Made by a program: the position numbers and the translations under genes
NCBI RefSeq assembly: GCF_003955685.1
Contig: NZ_RXHJ01000017.1
Span: forward strand, 20,350-84,349
DNA length: 64,000 nucleotides
Origin: Corynebacterium hylobatis
Lineage (GTDB): Bacteria; Actinomycetota; Actinomycetes; Mycobacteriales; Mycobacteriaceae
Direction: 5' to 3'
Notes under the pieces: model-generated
What the model saw: the letters and a program-made list of their open reading frames with translations, nothing else
What the model was told of the DNA's origin: nothing
Database searches by the model: none
In this document: positions 28,864-38,312 of the stretch, one piece after another
Layout of the letters: the number at the start of each line of letters is the position of its first letter
Position numbering within the stretch: the first letter of the stretch is position 1

Positions 28864-29093
28864 TTGTCCCGCCAGTAGTTGTTCGCCGCGGCGATGGTCG
28901 CGAACTCAATCGCGACGACATGGCCGGCCGCCACCAGCGAATCAGCGTCCGTGGCATAGCCTGCCCGCAGGACCTGCCGGACCGAGGCGTCAGGCTGGAT
29001 TGCGCCGATTGTCTTCCGGGCGATGGCCAGCGCCAGCTCGCGGCCCTGCTCAGGTGTCTCGGTGATGAGGGAGTTATTCGGGACAAGCGTCAT
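28860..29093 (-). CDS. Small conserved hypothetical protein
   Basis: 77 residues beginning MTLVPNNSLITETPEQGRELAL; no signal peptide, membrane helix or known motif. It carries an alanine-rich helical look (GHVVAIEFATIAAANNYW). AGGTCACC lies near the ATG. A protein of this size is, as I recall, annotated at the same position between rnd and dxs in C. glutamicum, which argues that it is real. Function unknown. Confidence 0.65.
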   Translation of the reverse strand: MTLVPNNSLITETPEQGRELALAIARKTIGAIQPDASVRQVLRAGYATDADSLVAAGHVVAIEFATIAAANNYWRDN

Positions 29094-29256
29094 GGTGACC
29101 TCCGGAAATCAACGGTGTGGATGGCGGTGGCCGTCACCGACCACCGCCGGACTGTAACCCGGATCATAGTCTGGGAGGTTGTGGTGTGTCCGGGATTCCG
29201 GTCTTGCTTGACCAGTTCGAGATCAGGGTTTCGAGAGGAAGGCCCCCAGGTCCCGT

Positions 29257-31164
29257 TTACGCCTCTTCCGTATCCTCCACGAGGCTCTCCAGCCAGCCGG
29301 TGACCGACCCCACCACGCCTTCGGCATCGAGGCCGACCTCAGCGAGCAGCTCGGAGCGGGAGGAGTGCATCGGGAAAGTGGAGGGGAAGCCGAGTCGGCG
29401 CACGGGGGTGTCCACCTCGGCCGCGGAGAAGGCCTCGGCGATCAGCGAGCCCACGCCGCCGCGGATCACTCCGTCCTCGAGGACGACGACCAGGTCGTGG
29501 TCAGCCGCCAGACCGATGAGCGAGGCGGCGACAGGAGCGATCCAGCGGGGGTCTACGACGGTGATGTTGAGGCCGAGGGCCTCGAGGCGGGGCGCCGCCT
29601 CCAGGGCGAGGTCGGCGAAGGAGCCGACGGCGATGAGGAGGACGTCGAGAAGCGAGGAGTCGGCGTCGGAGTAGTGGAGGATGTCCACGCCATCCTCCAG
29701 GCGCATGAGTTCCACATGCTCGGTGGGCAGGGCACCCTTGGGGTAGCGGACGACGGTGGGGCCGTCCGTGATGTCGAGGGCCTCGTTGAACAGTTCGTGC
29801 AGCTGGGCGCCGTCACGCGGGGCGGCGATACGGATGCCGGGGACGATGCTGGTCAGAGCCATGTCCCAGACGCCGTTGTGGCTGGCGCCGTCCGGCCCGG
29901 TGACGCCGGAGCGGTCGAGGACGAAGGTGACGGGCAGATCCAGCAGCGCCACGTCCATGAGCAGCTGGTCGAAGGCCCGGTTGAGGAAGGTGGAGTAGAT
30001 CGCCACGACCGGGTGCATGCCCGCCAGGGCGAGACCGGCCGCCGAGGTGACCGCATGCTGCTCGGCGATGCCCACGTCGAAGAAACGCCCGGGGAACTGC
30101 TCCGCGAAGGAGGCCAGTCCGGTGGGGCCTGCCATGGCGGCGGTGATGGCGACGATGTCATCGCGTTCCTCGGCCGCAGACAGGATCGAGGAGGTGAACA
30201 CGCTGGTCCAGTCAGGCTGGGACTTGGACAGAGCGGCACCGGTGAGGGGGTCGATGACACCGGTGGCGTGCATCTGGTCGGCGACGTCGTTGACCGCCGG
30301 GGCATAGCCGTGCCCCTTCTCGGTGACGGCGTGGACGATGATCGGGCCCTCGTAGTTCTTCGCGTAGGTCAGCGCGTGGAGCAGGGACTTCAGGTCGTGG
30401 CCCTCGACGGGGCCGACGTATTTCATGCCGAGCTCGGGGAACATCTCCGTGGGGATGACCTGCGACTTCACGCCTTCCTTGAAGGCGGCCAGCGCGTCGA
30501 AGGTGCGCTCCCCCACCCAGCCCATGGCCTTGAGCGTCTTCTTGCCGTGCTCCATGATCTCGTCGTAGGAGCGTTCCATGCGCAGGCGGGCGAGGTTGTC
30601 GGCGAAACCCCCGATGGTCGGCGAATAGGAGCGGCCGTTGTCGTTGACCACGATGACCACGTTGCGGTCCTGGCCGGAGGCGATGTTGTTCAGGGCCTCC
30701 CAGCACATGCCACCGGTGAGCGCACCGTCACCGACCACGGCGACGACGGTGTTGTCTCTGCGGCCGGAGAGCTGCAGTCCCTTGGCCAGGCCGTCGGCGT
30801 AGGACAGGGCGGCGGAGGCGTGGGAGGATTCGGTCCAGTCGTGCTCGGATTCGCCGCGGGCGGTGTATCCGGAGATGCCGCCCTTCTGGCGCAGGGTGTC
30901 GAACTTGTCGGCGCGCCCGGTGAGGATCTTGTGCACGTAGCTCTGGTGCGAGGTGTCGAAGATGATCGGATCGTCGGGTGAGTCGAAGATCTGGTGCAGG
31001 GCGATGGTCAGTTCCACGACACCGAGGTTGGGGCCGAGGTGGCCGCCGGTGGCGGAGACCTTCTGCACGAGCAGCTGGCGGATCTCCTCGGCGAGTTCCT
31101 CGAGCTGTTCCACCTCGAGGGCCCTGAGGTCGGCGGGTGACGACAGTCCACTGAGAATTCCCAT
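29257..31164 (-). CDS. dxs: 1-deoxy-D-xylulose-5-phosphate synthase
   Basis: First enzyme of the MEP isoprenoid pathway; thiamine-diphosphate enzyme joining pyruvate and glyceraldehyde 3-phosphate. Visible are the [16 protein letters not shown] region, the ThDP motif [46 protein letters not shown] and the C-terminal transketolase domain. The ATG at 31164 gives 635 residues; AAGGAG lies 14 nt upstream, somewhat far. The upstream open frame has no family similarity. Confidence 0.96.
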   Translation of the reverse strand: MGILSGLSSPADLRALEVEQLEELAEEIRQLLVQKVSATGGHLGPNLGVVELTIALHQIFDSPDDPIIFDTSHQSYVHKILTGRADKFDTLRQKGGISGYTARGESEHDWTESSHASAALSYADGLAKGLQLSGRRDNTVVAVVGDGALTGGMCWEALNNIASGQDRNVVIVVNDNGRSYSPTIGGFADNLARLRMERSYDEIMEHGKKTLKAMGWVGERTFDALAAFKEGVKSQVIPTEMFPELGMKYVGPVEGHDLKSLLHALTYAKNYEGPIIVHAVTEKGHGYAPAVNDVADQMHATGVIDPLTGAALSKSQPDWTSVFTSSILSAAEERDDIVAITAAMAGPTGLASFAEQFPGRFFDVGIAEQHAVTSAAGLALAGMHPVVAIYSTFLNRAFDQLLMDVALLDLPVTFVLDRSGVTGPDGASHNGVWDMALTSIVPGIRIAAPRDGAQLHELFNEALDITDGPTVVRYPKGALPTEHVELMRLEDGVDILHYSDADSSLLDVLLIAVGSFADLALEAAPRLEALGLNITVVDPRWIAPVAASLIGLAADHDLVVVLEDGVIRGGVGSLIAEAFSAAEVDTPVRRLGFPSTFPMHSSRSELLAEVGLDAEGVVGSVTGWLESLVEDTEEA

Positions 31165-31249
31165 TGTTGTCTGCGCGTCTCCTTCAACCTCGGTTCGAAC
31201 GGTCCCGCTCATCTTACCTGCCTGCCCCCGTGCCTCTGATTCGACCGTG

Positions 31250-32467
31250 TCACCCGCGGCTGAGTTCGCCGATAACCTCGAAATGGTGGGTGCCGGGGAA
31301 GGCGTTGACCACGGCCAGACGCTCAAGGCGGTAGCCGTTCTCCTCCCAGGCGGCGGCGTCGCGGGAGAAGGTCGCAGGGTCGCAGCCGACATGGACGACC
31401 CGTTCCGGCTGCTGCTTCGCGATGCCCGCGACCACCTCATCGCCCGCACCCGTGCGCGGCGGGTCCAGGACGACGACGCGCGGGGCGGGCAGCTGGTCCA
31501 GGGCCTTCTCGACGCGGTCGTTGTGCACCTCGAGGCCGTAAGGGGCCAGGGTGTCCTGGCTCAGGGCGGCGGCTGCCGGGGAGTAGTCCACCGAGTGGAC
31601 CGTGGCGCCCTCGCCCAGGGAATCGGCCAGCGCGGGAACGAACAGCCCCACCCCGCCGTAGAGGTCCCAGCCGGTCCGGTTCTCCGCCGGTGCCAGGTCA
31701 GCCAGCCAACGGCGGATCAGGCCGGTGTAGGCGTCGGGGGCCTGGACGTGGGCCTGCCAGAAGGCGGTGGCCGGGAAGTGGAAGGTGTGTCCGTCGGCCT
31801 GTTCGGTGACGGTGCCCGTGCCCTCGAGGACGTCGGTGACCTTCTCCACGCGGCGCCCGCGCGGGGCCCGGCGGGTCTCCACGACGTGGCGTGCACCGGT
31901 CGAGTCGAGGACGGCGACGACCTCCGCGCCCGGGGTGAAGGTGCGGGCGCCGGGGCCGACGAGGCCGTCAAGAAGCTCGGGTGCGACCTGGGTGCAGGGG
32001 ATCAGGACCAGGTCGCGGGAGGCGTGCGCGCGGAAACCGGCGCGGCCCTGCTTATCGACACCCAGCCGCACCCGCGTGCGCCAACCGCGCACCGGCTGCA
32101 GTTCGATCAGTTCAGGCGTGGGGGCGTCCGCGACGCGGCCGAGACGGCTGAGCTGGCCCAGCAGGATCTCCGCCTTGATCCCCGTCTCCTGCGCCGGATC
32201 GAGGTCGCCGAAATCGCAGCAGCCGGCCCCCGCGGCGGCCGCCGGGCAGGTCTGCTCCACGCGCAGCGGACCGGCGGTGCTCACCTGCGTGAGCTCGGCA
32301 CGGGCGAAACGCTTCTTCACCTGGGTGACGGTGGCCTCCACGACATCCCCCGGATAGGCGCCGCGGACGAAGACGACACGGCCGTCGAGCTCCCCGATGC
32401 CCTCCCCGCCATGGGCCATCCGGGTGATGGTCAGTTCCCGGGTCTGGTCCCGCTCGAGTTCGGTCAC
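31250..32467 (-). CDS. TrmA/RlmD-type RNA (uracil-C5) methyltransferase
   Basis: S-adenosylmethionine-dependent methyltransferase for m5U in 23S rRNA or tRNA. An N-terminal TRAM domain ([19 protein letters not shown]), a cysteine-containing stretch [15 protein letters not shown] resembling the iron-sulfur site, the SAM motif [24 protein letters not shown] and the catalytic cysteine segment [13 protein letters not shown] are present. GTG at 32467 follows GGAG by 8 nt and gives 405 residues. rRNA versus tRNA target is not resolved. Confidence 0.9.
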   Translation of the reverse strand: MTELERDQTRELTITRMAHGGEGIGELDGRVVFVRGAYPGDVVEATVTQVKKRFARAELTQVSTAGPLRVEQTCPAAAAGAGCCDFGDLDPAQETGIKAEILLGQLSRLGRVADAPTPELIELQPVRGWRTRVRLGVDKQGRAGFRAHASRDLVLIPCTQVAPELLDGLVGPGARTFTPGAEVVAVLDSTGARHVVETRRAPRGRRVEKVTDVLEGTGTVTEQADGHTFHFPATAFWQAHVQAPDAYTGLIRRWLADLAPAENRTGWDLYGGVGLFVPALADSLGEGATVHSVDYSPAAAALSQDTLAPYGLEVHNDRVEKALDQLPAPRVVVLDPPRTGAGDEVVAGIAKQQPERVVHVGCDPATFSRDAAAWEENGYRLERLAVVNAFPGTHHFEVIGELSRG

Positions 32468-32543
32468 GGTGGAGGCTCCTTGTGTTCTGGGATGTGAGGA
32501 AGTGACGATACCCGCCTGCGGCTGTCCAGCGGGAATCCGGGAC

Positions 32544-33356
32544 CTATTTCTCGGTGGTCTCCGGGCCCGAACCGTCCGCGAGATCACGCAGGGCCTGCGA
32601 GGTGTCGTCGATCGCCTGCGCCTCCTCAGGGCTGGCGGCCTCCGCCCGGCTGATGTTCTGCGCCCGCTGCTCCATGGCCTGCTGCACCTGGGACACCAGC
32701 TCCTTCGGCAGGACGACAGGCAGGGAATTGCCGGCGAGCACGGGGTTGTCGCCGCGGTAGACGAAGGTGCGGGCGGTGATCTCCCGGGCGATGTCACGCA
32801 TGTCCCCGGCCTTGTCGTGCGGGGCGGTGGTGGTCATCCGCAGCATCCAGCGCGGACCCTCCACGCCGATGACCCGGATGATGCCGTTCTCACCCTGGCC
32901 GATGATCTCCGGACCCCAGGGACCCTGCTCGATATCGGTCTCCAGCCCGTCGCCGATCATGCCCTGGGTGATCTGCTCGGTCGACTCGGCCCACTGGCCG
33001 GCGGAGGTGGGGGCAGCGAAGGCCACCGGGGTGAGCCGGCCGAACTCGGTGACGATGTGGATCATGCGGGGGCCGGTCTCCCCCATCTCCACCTGCACCT
33101 GGGAGTTTCGCGGCAGGGCGATGCGCATGGAACCCAGGTCGAGCACGCCCTGGGCAAAATCGGAGAAGTCGAAACCGGCGATGTCCACGGAATCGCCGTC
33201 GAAGGGACCGGTGTCACCGTTGACGGCATCGTGGCGGGACACCTCGACCGCCGCGGGCACCTCCGGGGGCGCGTCATTGTAGGTGGAGACCGGCTCGCCG
33301 TCCGGGGTCTCCGTCGGCTGGTCGTCCTTCTTCTTCCCGAATGGCCACAGTGCCAT
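32544..33356 (-). CDS. DUF3710 protein
   Basis: Conserved actinobacterial protein, 270 residues, unknown function. It begins MALWPFGKKK, a basic start, then an acidic linker and the domain (GSMRIALPRNSQVQVEM, IGVEGPRWMLRMTTTAP). No membrane helix. The start ATG at 33356 is chosen for the conserved beginning; GAGG lies 5 nt upstream. It follows dut in the same orientation, as in mycobacteria. Confidence 0.85.
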   Translation of the reverse strand: MALWPFGKKKDDQPTETPDGEPVSTYNDAPPEVPAAVEVSRHDAVNGDTGPFDGDSVDIAGFDFSDFAQGVLDLGSMRIALPRNSQVQVEMGETGPRMIHIVTEFGRLTPVAFAAPTSAGQWAESTEQITQGMIGDGLETDIEQGPWGPEIIGQGENGIIRVIGVEGPRWMLRMTTTAPHDKAGDMRDIAREITARTFVYRGDNPVLAGNSLPVVLPKELVSQVQQAMEQRAQNISRAEAASPEEAQAIDDTSQALRDLADGSGPETTEK

Positions 33357-33403
33357 GCCCTCATCGTCTCCTTCAGTCGTGTTTGGGCCCACTGTACCGG
33401 CGG

Positions 33404-33859
33404 TCAGGAGACGCCGGTGGAACCGTGGCCCCCTGCCCCACGGACGGTTTCATCGAGTTCCTCGACCTCCTCGAAATCGACGAGCTCGACCCGCTGGATG
33501 ACCAGCTGGGCGATGCGCATGCCACGGGTGATCTCGATCGGGCTGTGGGGGTCGAGGTTGATCAGGCAGACCTTGATCTCACCCCGGTAGTCGGCGTCGA
33601 CGGTGCCGGGGGCGTTGACGATGCTCAGGCCCTGTTTCGCCGCCAGGCCGGAACGCGGATGGATGAGACCGACGGTCCCCAGCGGTAGGGCCAGGGCCAC
33701 GCCGGTGCCGACGAGGCGACGCTCCCCCGGCGTGAGGGTGAGGTCCTCGGCGGAGCAGAGGTCGGCACCGGCGTCCCCGCGGTGGGCACGGTTGGGCAGG
33801 GGCAGGTCCTTGTCGAGGCGTTTGACGCGGACAGGGCTGAATTCACTCAAGTAGGTCAC
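33404..33859 (-). CDS. dut: Deoxyuridine 5'-triphosphate nucleotidohydrolase
   Basis: Trimeric dUTPase, removes dUTP and yields dUMP for thymidylate. Five motifs are in order: [34 protein letters not shown], the [11 protein letters not shown] block, and the C-terminal [13 protein letters not shown] at 33859 gives 151 residues. TAGATT on the minus strand ends 8 nt before it, suggesting a leaderless mRNA. Confidence 0.96.
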   Translation of the reverse strand: MTYLSEFSPVRVKRLDKDLPLPNRAHRGDAGADLCSAEDLTLTPGERRLVGTGVALALPLGTVGLIHPRSGLAAKQGLSIVNAPGTVDADYRGEIKVCLINLDPHSPIEITRGMRIAQLVIQRVELVDFEEVEELDETVRGAGGHGSTGVS

Positions 33860-33896
33860 GCCGTACAAATCTACCCATGCGATAGAGTGTTCAATC
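33860..33896. promoter_or_regulatory. Divergent leaderless promoters of dut and DUF3093
   Basis: The 37-nt gap between two divergent GTG starts holds TAGATT (minus strand, 33868-33873) 8 nt before dut and TAGAGT (plus strand, 33883-33888) 8 nt before the DUF3093 gene, with no Shine-Dalgarno sequence for either. The two -35 regions must lie inside each other's coding start, so the promoters overlap. Confidence 0.55.
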
Positions 33897-34421
33897 GTGA
33901 GTGACACCGGTTCTGCTGATTCTGCCTCTTCCCCCCGCACGCTCTACCGCGAGCGGCAGTGGGTGCCGCTCTACTGGTGGTTCCTGGCGGCTTTCCTCGT
34001 TCTGCTGACCTCCATGCAGCTCTACCTCAACCGCGACATCGTGTGGCTCATCGTTCCGCTGGTCGTGCTCTCCACGGCGGCGGTATGGGTGCTGCTGAGC
34101 TGGTCGTCGACGGTGCTGACCGTCGAGGAGGATCCGGACGGGACGCGCTGGCTGTCGGTGAAGTCGGCCAACCTGCCGCACACCGTGGTCTCCCGCTCCC
34201 TGGCGGTGCCCTCCACCGCGAAGCGGAACGCGATGGGCCGGCAGCTGGACCCGGCGGCCTTCGTCGTCTCGCACGGCTGGGTGCCGGAGATGGTGATGCT
34301 GGTGCTCGACGACCCGGCGGACCCCACCCCCTACTGGCTGGTGAGCACGCGCAACCCGGAGGCCCTCCTCGAGGCCTACCTCCCGGAGCAGGCGGAGACC
34401 GCCCTGTCGCGCTACCGGTAG
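33897..34421 (+). CDS. DUF3093 membrane protein
   Basis: 174-residue protein with two adjacent N-terminal membrane helices ([18 protein letters not shown] and [20 protein letters not shown]) and a soluble domain containing [14 protein letters not shown] and the end [17 protein letters not shown]. Function unknown; conserved in Actinobacteria opposite dut. Confidence 0.83.
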   Translation: MSDTGSADSASSPRTLYRERQWVPLYWWFLAAFLVLLTSMQLYLNRDIVWLIVPLVVLSTAAVWVLLSWSSTVLTVEEDPDGTRWLSVKSANLPHTVVSRSLAVPSTAKRNAMGRQLDPAAFVVSHGWVPEMVMLVLDDPADPTPYWLVSTRNPEALLEAYLPEQAETALSRYR

Positions 34422-34445
34422 CACGAGGAGCCAGAAAAAGAACAG

Positions 34446-34480
34446 ACCGCCCCCAGGAAATTCCTGAAGGGGCGGTTCTT
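34446..34480. terminator. Terminator between DUF3093 and DUF4193 genes
   Basis: Stem ACCGCCCC/GGGGCGGT with an AGGAAATTCCT-containing loop that can pair further, followed by TCTTCCTCT; A-rich flank on the other side. It lies between converging genes. Confidence 0.75.
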
Positions 34481-34522
34481 CCTCTGTCGGCACCGGCCGT
34501 GGCCGGCTGAGTCCTAGGCGTC

Positions 34523-34816
34523 CTAGGCGCAGTCCAGGCAGATCTCGGAGCCGTCTGATTCGGTGTGGGACATGCGGTTGCGACGCTGCACCAGGAAGCA
34601 CTCGGCGCAGGTGAACTCGTCCTCCCGCTTGGGTACGACGGTGACGTTGAGCTCCTCCCCCGACAGGTCGACTGCCGGGAGGTCGAAGGGTTCGACGATC
34701 TCGCCGTCGTCATCAAGACCCGGGTTCTGCCCCTCGGCGGCCTTGAGGCCCTCCAGGGAATCGGTTTCCAGCTCGTCCTCAGCCCGGCGGCGCGGGGCGT
34801 CGTAATCGGTGGCCAT
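34523..34816 (-). CDS. DUF4193 small zinc-ribbon-like protein
   Basis: 97 residues: an acidic N-terminal half and a C-terminal pair of CxxC motifs (FTCAECFLVQRRNR and EICLDCA) that probably hold zinc. The start MATDYDAPRRR is typical of the family. In mycobacteria the gene lies at the same place near dut and suhB. Function unknown; a role in transcription or RNA polymerase contact has been considered for small zinc ribbons in general but nothing here shows it. Confidence 0.88.
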   Translation of the reverse strand: MATDYDAPRRRAEDELETDSLEGLKAAEGQNPGLDDDGEIVEPFDLPAVDLSGEELNVTVVPKREDEFTCAECFLVQRRNRMSHTESDGSEICLDCA

Positions 34817-34921
34817 TGCTCATACATCCTTAACCTGTAGATCGGCCCTGCGGAAAGGGACGATGTGCGTAGTGTCGAGGCGCATATTAAGCCACAATTG
34901 TGTCCCTGTCATCCTCCCTGT

Positions 34922-35782
34922 TCACACGGGGGTTCCCGGCAGATTCAGCGGGCTGGACGCACCGACGGAATCCAGCAGTTCCGCCCACGCCCCCGCCAGG
35001 TTGCCCGCGGCAGCGGAGACCGGCTGTCCGGCGGCACCGGGCGTCGACAGGGCCGGGGTGTGCACCACGGCGCCGGCCTCCGCGGCGATGAGCGCACCTG
35101 CGGCGAAGTCCCAGCAGTGCAGGCCGTGCTCGTAGAAGGCGTCGACGGTACCCTCCGCCACGCGGCAGAAGTCGAGCGCGGCGGCTCCCATGCGGCGGAT
35201 GTCACGTACCCGGGGCAGCAGGCGGACGAGCAGCTCGGCCTGCTGGGCGCGCCATTCCGAATCGTAGGCGAAGCCGGTGGCCACCAGCGCGAGGGCGGGG
35301 TTGGCGGCTTTCGTGCAGCGCAAGGGGCGGGTCGAACCGTCCCGGATCACGGTCGCGCCGTGGCCGAGGGCCGCGGAGTAGACGTCCCCGCGAGGTACGT
35401 TGACCACCGCCCCGGCGATGACGTGGCCGTCGACGGTTGCGGCGATCGACACCGCGTACTCGGGTACCCCGTAGAGGAAGTTCACGGTGCCGTCGATGGG
35501 GTCGACCACCCAGGACACCCCGCTTGCCGACGCCCGCTCGCTCCCTTCCTCGCCGATGACCCCGTCCTCCGGGCGCAGGGTGTGCAACCGGTCGACGATG
35601 AAGTCCTCGGCGAGGGTGTCCACCACCGTCACCGGATCCACCGCCGAGGATTTGGTGCTGGCGAACTGACGGATGTCCCCGTGTCCGGACAGCTCCGCGC
35701 GCTTTTCCAGGATGCGTTCGGCCGCGGCGGTGGCAACGTCGACCGCGATGGAACGGAGCTCGAGAAGGTCATGTGAAGTCAT
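34922..35782 (-). CDS. suhB: Inositol monophosphatase family protein (SuhB)
   Basis: Mg-dependent phosphatase, likely releasing inositol for phosphatidylinositol and mycothiol synthesis. The metal-site motifs are GEEGSE, WVVDPIDGTVNFLYG and CWDFAAGALIAAEAG in the right order. ATG at 35782 gives 286 residues. CACAAT ends 6 nt upstream on the minus strand, so a leaderless transcript is likely; the long upstream open frame is antisense to ppgK. Confidence 0.93.
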   Translation of the reverse strand: MTSHDLLELRSIAVDVATAAAERILEKRAELSGHGDIRQFASTKSSAVDPVTVVDTLAEDFIVDRLHTLRPEDGVIGEEGSERASASGVSWVVDPIDGTVNFLYGVPEYAVSIAATVDGHVIAGAVVNVPRGDVYSAALGHGATVIRDGSTRPLRCTKAANPALALVATGFAYDSEWRAQQAELLVRLLPRVRDIRRMGAAALDFCRVAEGTVDAFYEHGLHCWDFAAGALIAAEAGAVVHTPALSTPGAAGQPVSAAAGNLAGAWAELLDSVGASSPLNLPGTPV

Positions 35783-35805
35783 GCGCCCATTGTGCCCGCA
35801 GTTTG

Positions 35806-35821
35806 TATGCTGGTCGCCATG
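35806..35821 (+). promoter_or_regulatory. Leaderless promoter of ppgK
   Basis: TATGCT at 35806-35811 precedes the ATG at 35819 by 7 nt with no Shine-Dalgarno sequence; the divergent suhB start is 36 nt away. Confidence 0.5.
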
Positions 35822-36571
35822 GTCAACATCGGCTTCGGCATCGACATCGGCGGTTCGGGGATCAAGGCGGCGCGCGTGAACATGGACGACGGTGAATTCG
35901 TCGGCGACCGGATCAAGATCGCCACCCCGCAACCAGCCACCCCGGAGGCGGTGGCGCAGACGGTCGCGGAGATCGTGCGCACCGCGGAGTGGACCGGCCC
36001 CGTGGGCATCACCCTGCCGTCTGTCATCCGTGATCAGGTGGCGCACTCCGCCGCCAACATCGACCTTTCCTGGATCGGCGTCGACGTCCGCGAACTCTTC
36101 AACCGTCACCTGGACGGCCGCGAGGTCAGCGTGCTCAACGACGCGGATGCCGCCGGCATCGCCGAGGTCGCCTTCGGTGATCCCCGTGCCCGGGAGGGTT
36201 CTGTCCTGTTCCTCACCTTCGGCACCGGCATCGGCTCCGCGATGCTCGTCGAGGGGCAGCTGTTCCCCAACACCGAGCTGGGACACATCATGATCGGCAG
36301 ACGGGAGGCCGAGCACCGGGCCTCCTCCGCCGCCAAGATCCGCGACGGGCTCAGCTACCGGAAGTGGGCGAAGCGCGTGAGCCGGGTGCTCAACGAGTAC
36401 GAACGGCTGCTCAACCCGGGCGTGTTCATCGTGGGCGGGGGAATCTCCCGCGACCACGAGCGATGGGTTCCGCTGCTGGATGTGGACACGCCGGTGTTCC
36501 CCGCCCGGCTGCGCAACCGCGCGGGCATTGTCGGGGCGGCCATGGCGGTGGCCGCGCACCTGACCCCCTGA
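35819..36571 (+). CDS. ppgK: Polyphosphate/ATP glucokinase
   Basis: ROK-family kinase that phosphorylates glucose with polyphosphate or ATP. The phosphate-binding start GFGIDIGGSGIKAARV, VLNDADAAGIAE with the catalytic Asp, LTFGTGIGSAMLVEG and VFIVGGGISRDHERW are present in 250 residues. The family's zinc-type CxCGxxGC motif is absent, as usual for polyphosphate glucokinases. It lies just before sigA as in mycobacteria. Confidence 0.95.
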   Translation: MVNIGFGIDIGGSGIKAARVNMDDGEFVGDRIKIATPQPATPEAVAQTVAEIVRTAEWTGPVGITLPSVIRDQVAHSAANIDLSWIGVDVRELFNRHLDGREVSVLNDADAAGIAEVAFGDPRAREGSVLFLTFGTGIGSAMLVEGQLFPNTELGHIMIGRREAEHRASSAAKIRDGLSYRKWAKRVSRVLNEYERLLNPGVFIVGGGISRDHERWVPLLDVDTPVFPARLRNRAGIVGAAMAVAAHLTP

Positions 36572-36629
36572 CGTCTCATCCGGAGACGCATAAGCAGGGC
36601 TTGAGTGAACCGTCAATAATTAATTGCTC

Positions 36630-36635
36630 TATAAT
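36630..36635 (+). promoter_or_regulatory. -10 box upstream of sigA
   Basis: A perfect TATAAT lies 106 nt before the sigA start. The only -35-like hexamer, TTGAGT at 36601, is too far (23 bp), so the -35 is weak. The implied leader is about 100 nt and ends with GAAAGGGC near the GTG. Confidence 0.6.
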
Positions 36636-36741
36636 GGGCGGTCGATCGTGATGACGGTGAACACAACGCCATCACAGGTGTGGGTCGCGGGGCAGTTTCC
36701 CGCCTCCCACATGGACCAGTAGGAAAGTCGAAAGGGCGTAC

Positions 36742-38136
36742 GTGGCAGCCACGGATTCTTCAGGCAATGCAGCGACTGACAACACGGAGACGACCGCTGC
36801 GTCGGCCGCCGACACTCCGGTGAAGAAGGCCGCCAAGAAGGTGGCCAAGAAGACGGCCCGCAAGGTCGCCAAGAAGACTGCGCGCAAGGTGGCGAAGAAG
36901 ACCACCGGAACGGCGGTCAAGAAGACCGCCAAGAAGGCTGTGCGCAAGACAGCAGCCAAGGCCACGACCAAGGTCGAGACCGAGGTTGAGGACCTTGAGG
37001 ATGAGCTCGACGACGATGAGCGCGAGCCCGAGGAGGTCGACTTCGACGAGGAGAGCCTTGACGAGGACGACGAACTCGATGCCGACTCCGAGGAGGAAGA
37101 GGAAGAGGAGGAGGAGAAGGAGGACGAGGGTGCCTCCGTCTGGGACGAGGACGAGTCCGCTGCCCTGCGCCAGGCGCGCAAGGACGCCGAGCTCACCGCC
37201 TCCGCCGACTCCGTCCGCGCCTATCTCAAGCAGATCGGCAAGGTCGCACTGCTCAATGCGGAGCAGGAGGTTTCCCTGGCCAAGCGCATCGAGGCCGGTC
37301 TCTACGCCACCTACCGCATGGAGCAGATGGAGGAGGCCTTCGCCTCCGGCGACAAGGACGCTAAGCTGACGCCCGCCGTCAAGCGTGACCTGCGGGCCAT
37401 CGCCCGTGACGGGCGCAAGGCCAAGAACCACCTGCTGGAGGCCAACCTCCGCCTCGTGGTCTCCCTGGCCAAGCGTTACACCGGCCGAGGCATGGCCTTC
37501 CTGGACCTGATCCAGGAGGGCAACCTCGGACTGATCCGTGCCGTGGAGAAGTTCGACTACTCCAAGGGCTACAAGTTCTCCACCTACGCCACGTGGTGGA
37601 TCCGCCAGGCCATCACCCGCGCCATGGCTGACCAGGCCCGCACCATCCGTATCCCGGTGCACATGGTGGAGGTCATCAACAAGCTGGGCCGTATCCAGCG
37701 TGAGCTCCTCCAGGATCTCGGCCGCGAGCCCACTCCGCTGGAGCTGGCCAAGGAGATGGACATCACCGAGGAGAAGGTCCTCGAGATCCAGCAGTACGCC
37801 CGTGAGCCGATCTCCCTGGACCAGACCATCGGTGATGAGGGTGATTCCCAGCTCGGTGACTTCATCGAGGACTCCGAGGCCGTCGTCGCCGTCGACGCCG
37901 TCTCCTTCACCCTCCTGCAGGATCAGCTGCAGGACGTCCTGCAGACGCTGTCCGAGCGTGAGGCGGGTGTGGTCCGTCTGCGCTTCGGCCTGACCGACGG
38001 TATGCCGCGCACCCTCGACGAGATCGGCCAGGTCTACGGGGTGACCCGTGAACGCATCCGCCAGATCGAGTCGAAGACGATGTCGAAGCTGCGTCATCCC
38101 TCGCGTTCGCAGGTGCTGCGCGACTACCTGGATTAG
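36742..38136 (+). CDS. sigA: Primary RNA polymerase sigma factor SigA
   Basis: Housekeeping sigma-70 factor. The first 75 residues are Lys/Ala-rich with repeats like [10 protein letters not shown], followed by a very acidic stretch (about residues 80-132, including a run of nine Glu). Then regions 1.2 ([20 protein letters not shown]), 2 ([56 protein letters not shown]), 3 and 4 ([20 protein letters not shown]). GTG at 36742 follows GAAAGGGC. A perfect terminator follows. Length 464. Confidence 0.97.
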   Translation: MAATDSSGNAATDNTETTAASAADTPVKKAAKKVAKKTARKVAKKTARKVAKKTTGTAVKKTAKKAVRKTAAKATTKVETEVEDLEDELDDDEREPEEVDFDEESLDEDDELDADSEEEEEEEEEKEDEGASVWDEDESAALRQARKDAELTASADSVRAYLKQIGKVALLNAEQEVSLAKRIEAGLYATYRMEQMEEAFASGDKDAKLTPAVKRDLRAIARDGRKAKNHLLEANLRLVVSLAKRYTGRGMAFLDLIQEGNLGLIRAVEKFDYSKGYKFSTYATWWIRQAITRAMADQARTIRIPVHMVEVINKLGRIQRELLQDLGREPTPLELAKEMDITEEKVLEIQQYAREPISLDQTIGDEGDSQLGDFIEDSEAVVAVDAVSFTLLQDQLQDVLQTLSEREAGVVRLRFGLTDGMPRTLDEIGQVYGVTRERIRQIESKTMSKLRHPSRSQVLRDYLD

Positions 38137-38157
38137 TCGCCCGACACTGTCCGACTG

Positions 38158-38202
38158 CCGCGGGCGCACATCCCTCACCGGATGTGCGCCCGCGGTTTTT
38201 TC
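38158..38202 (+). terminator. Terminator of sigA
   Basis: A perfect 16-bp stem (38158-38173 with 38180-38195) and 6-nt loop, followed by TTTTTTC. Confidence 0.95.
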
Positions 38203-38233
38203 GTGCCCACTTCCGACAGGATGCACAGGGAGC

Positions 38234-38269
38234 GCAAATTTGCACGAGGTATGCACGTATCCATAGGGT
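38234..38269 (+). promoter_or_regulatory. Promoter of the MMPL-TetR unit with overlapping palindrome
   Basis: TTGCAC at 38240-38245 and TAGGGT at 38264-38269 are 18 bp apart. The perfect palindrome GCAAATTTGC at 38234-38243 overlaps the -35 box, a natural place for a repressor such as the TetR protein encoded downstream. Confidence 0.5.
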
Positions 38270-38312
38270 GGAAGGGTCATACCCCCTCACCCTCTGAAAG
38301 GTCTGCCCACCC

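Noticed and set aside
36780..36975. AAGAAG-type repeats in sigA as a repeat element
   Set aside because: They are codons for a Lys/Ala-rich protein segment, not a DNA repeat family.
36760..38280. 506-codon open frame opposite sigA
   Set aside because: Shadow of sigA; no start signals.
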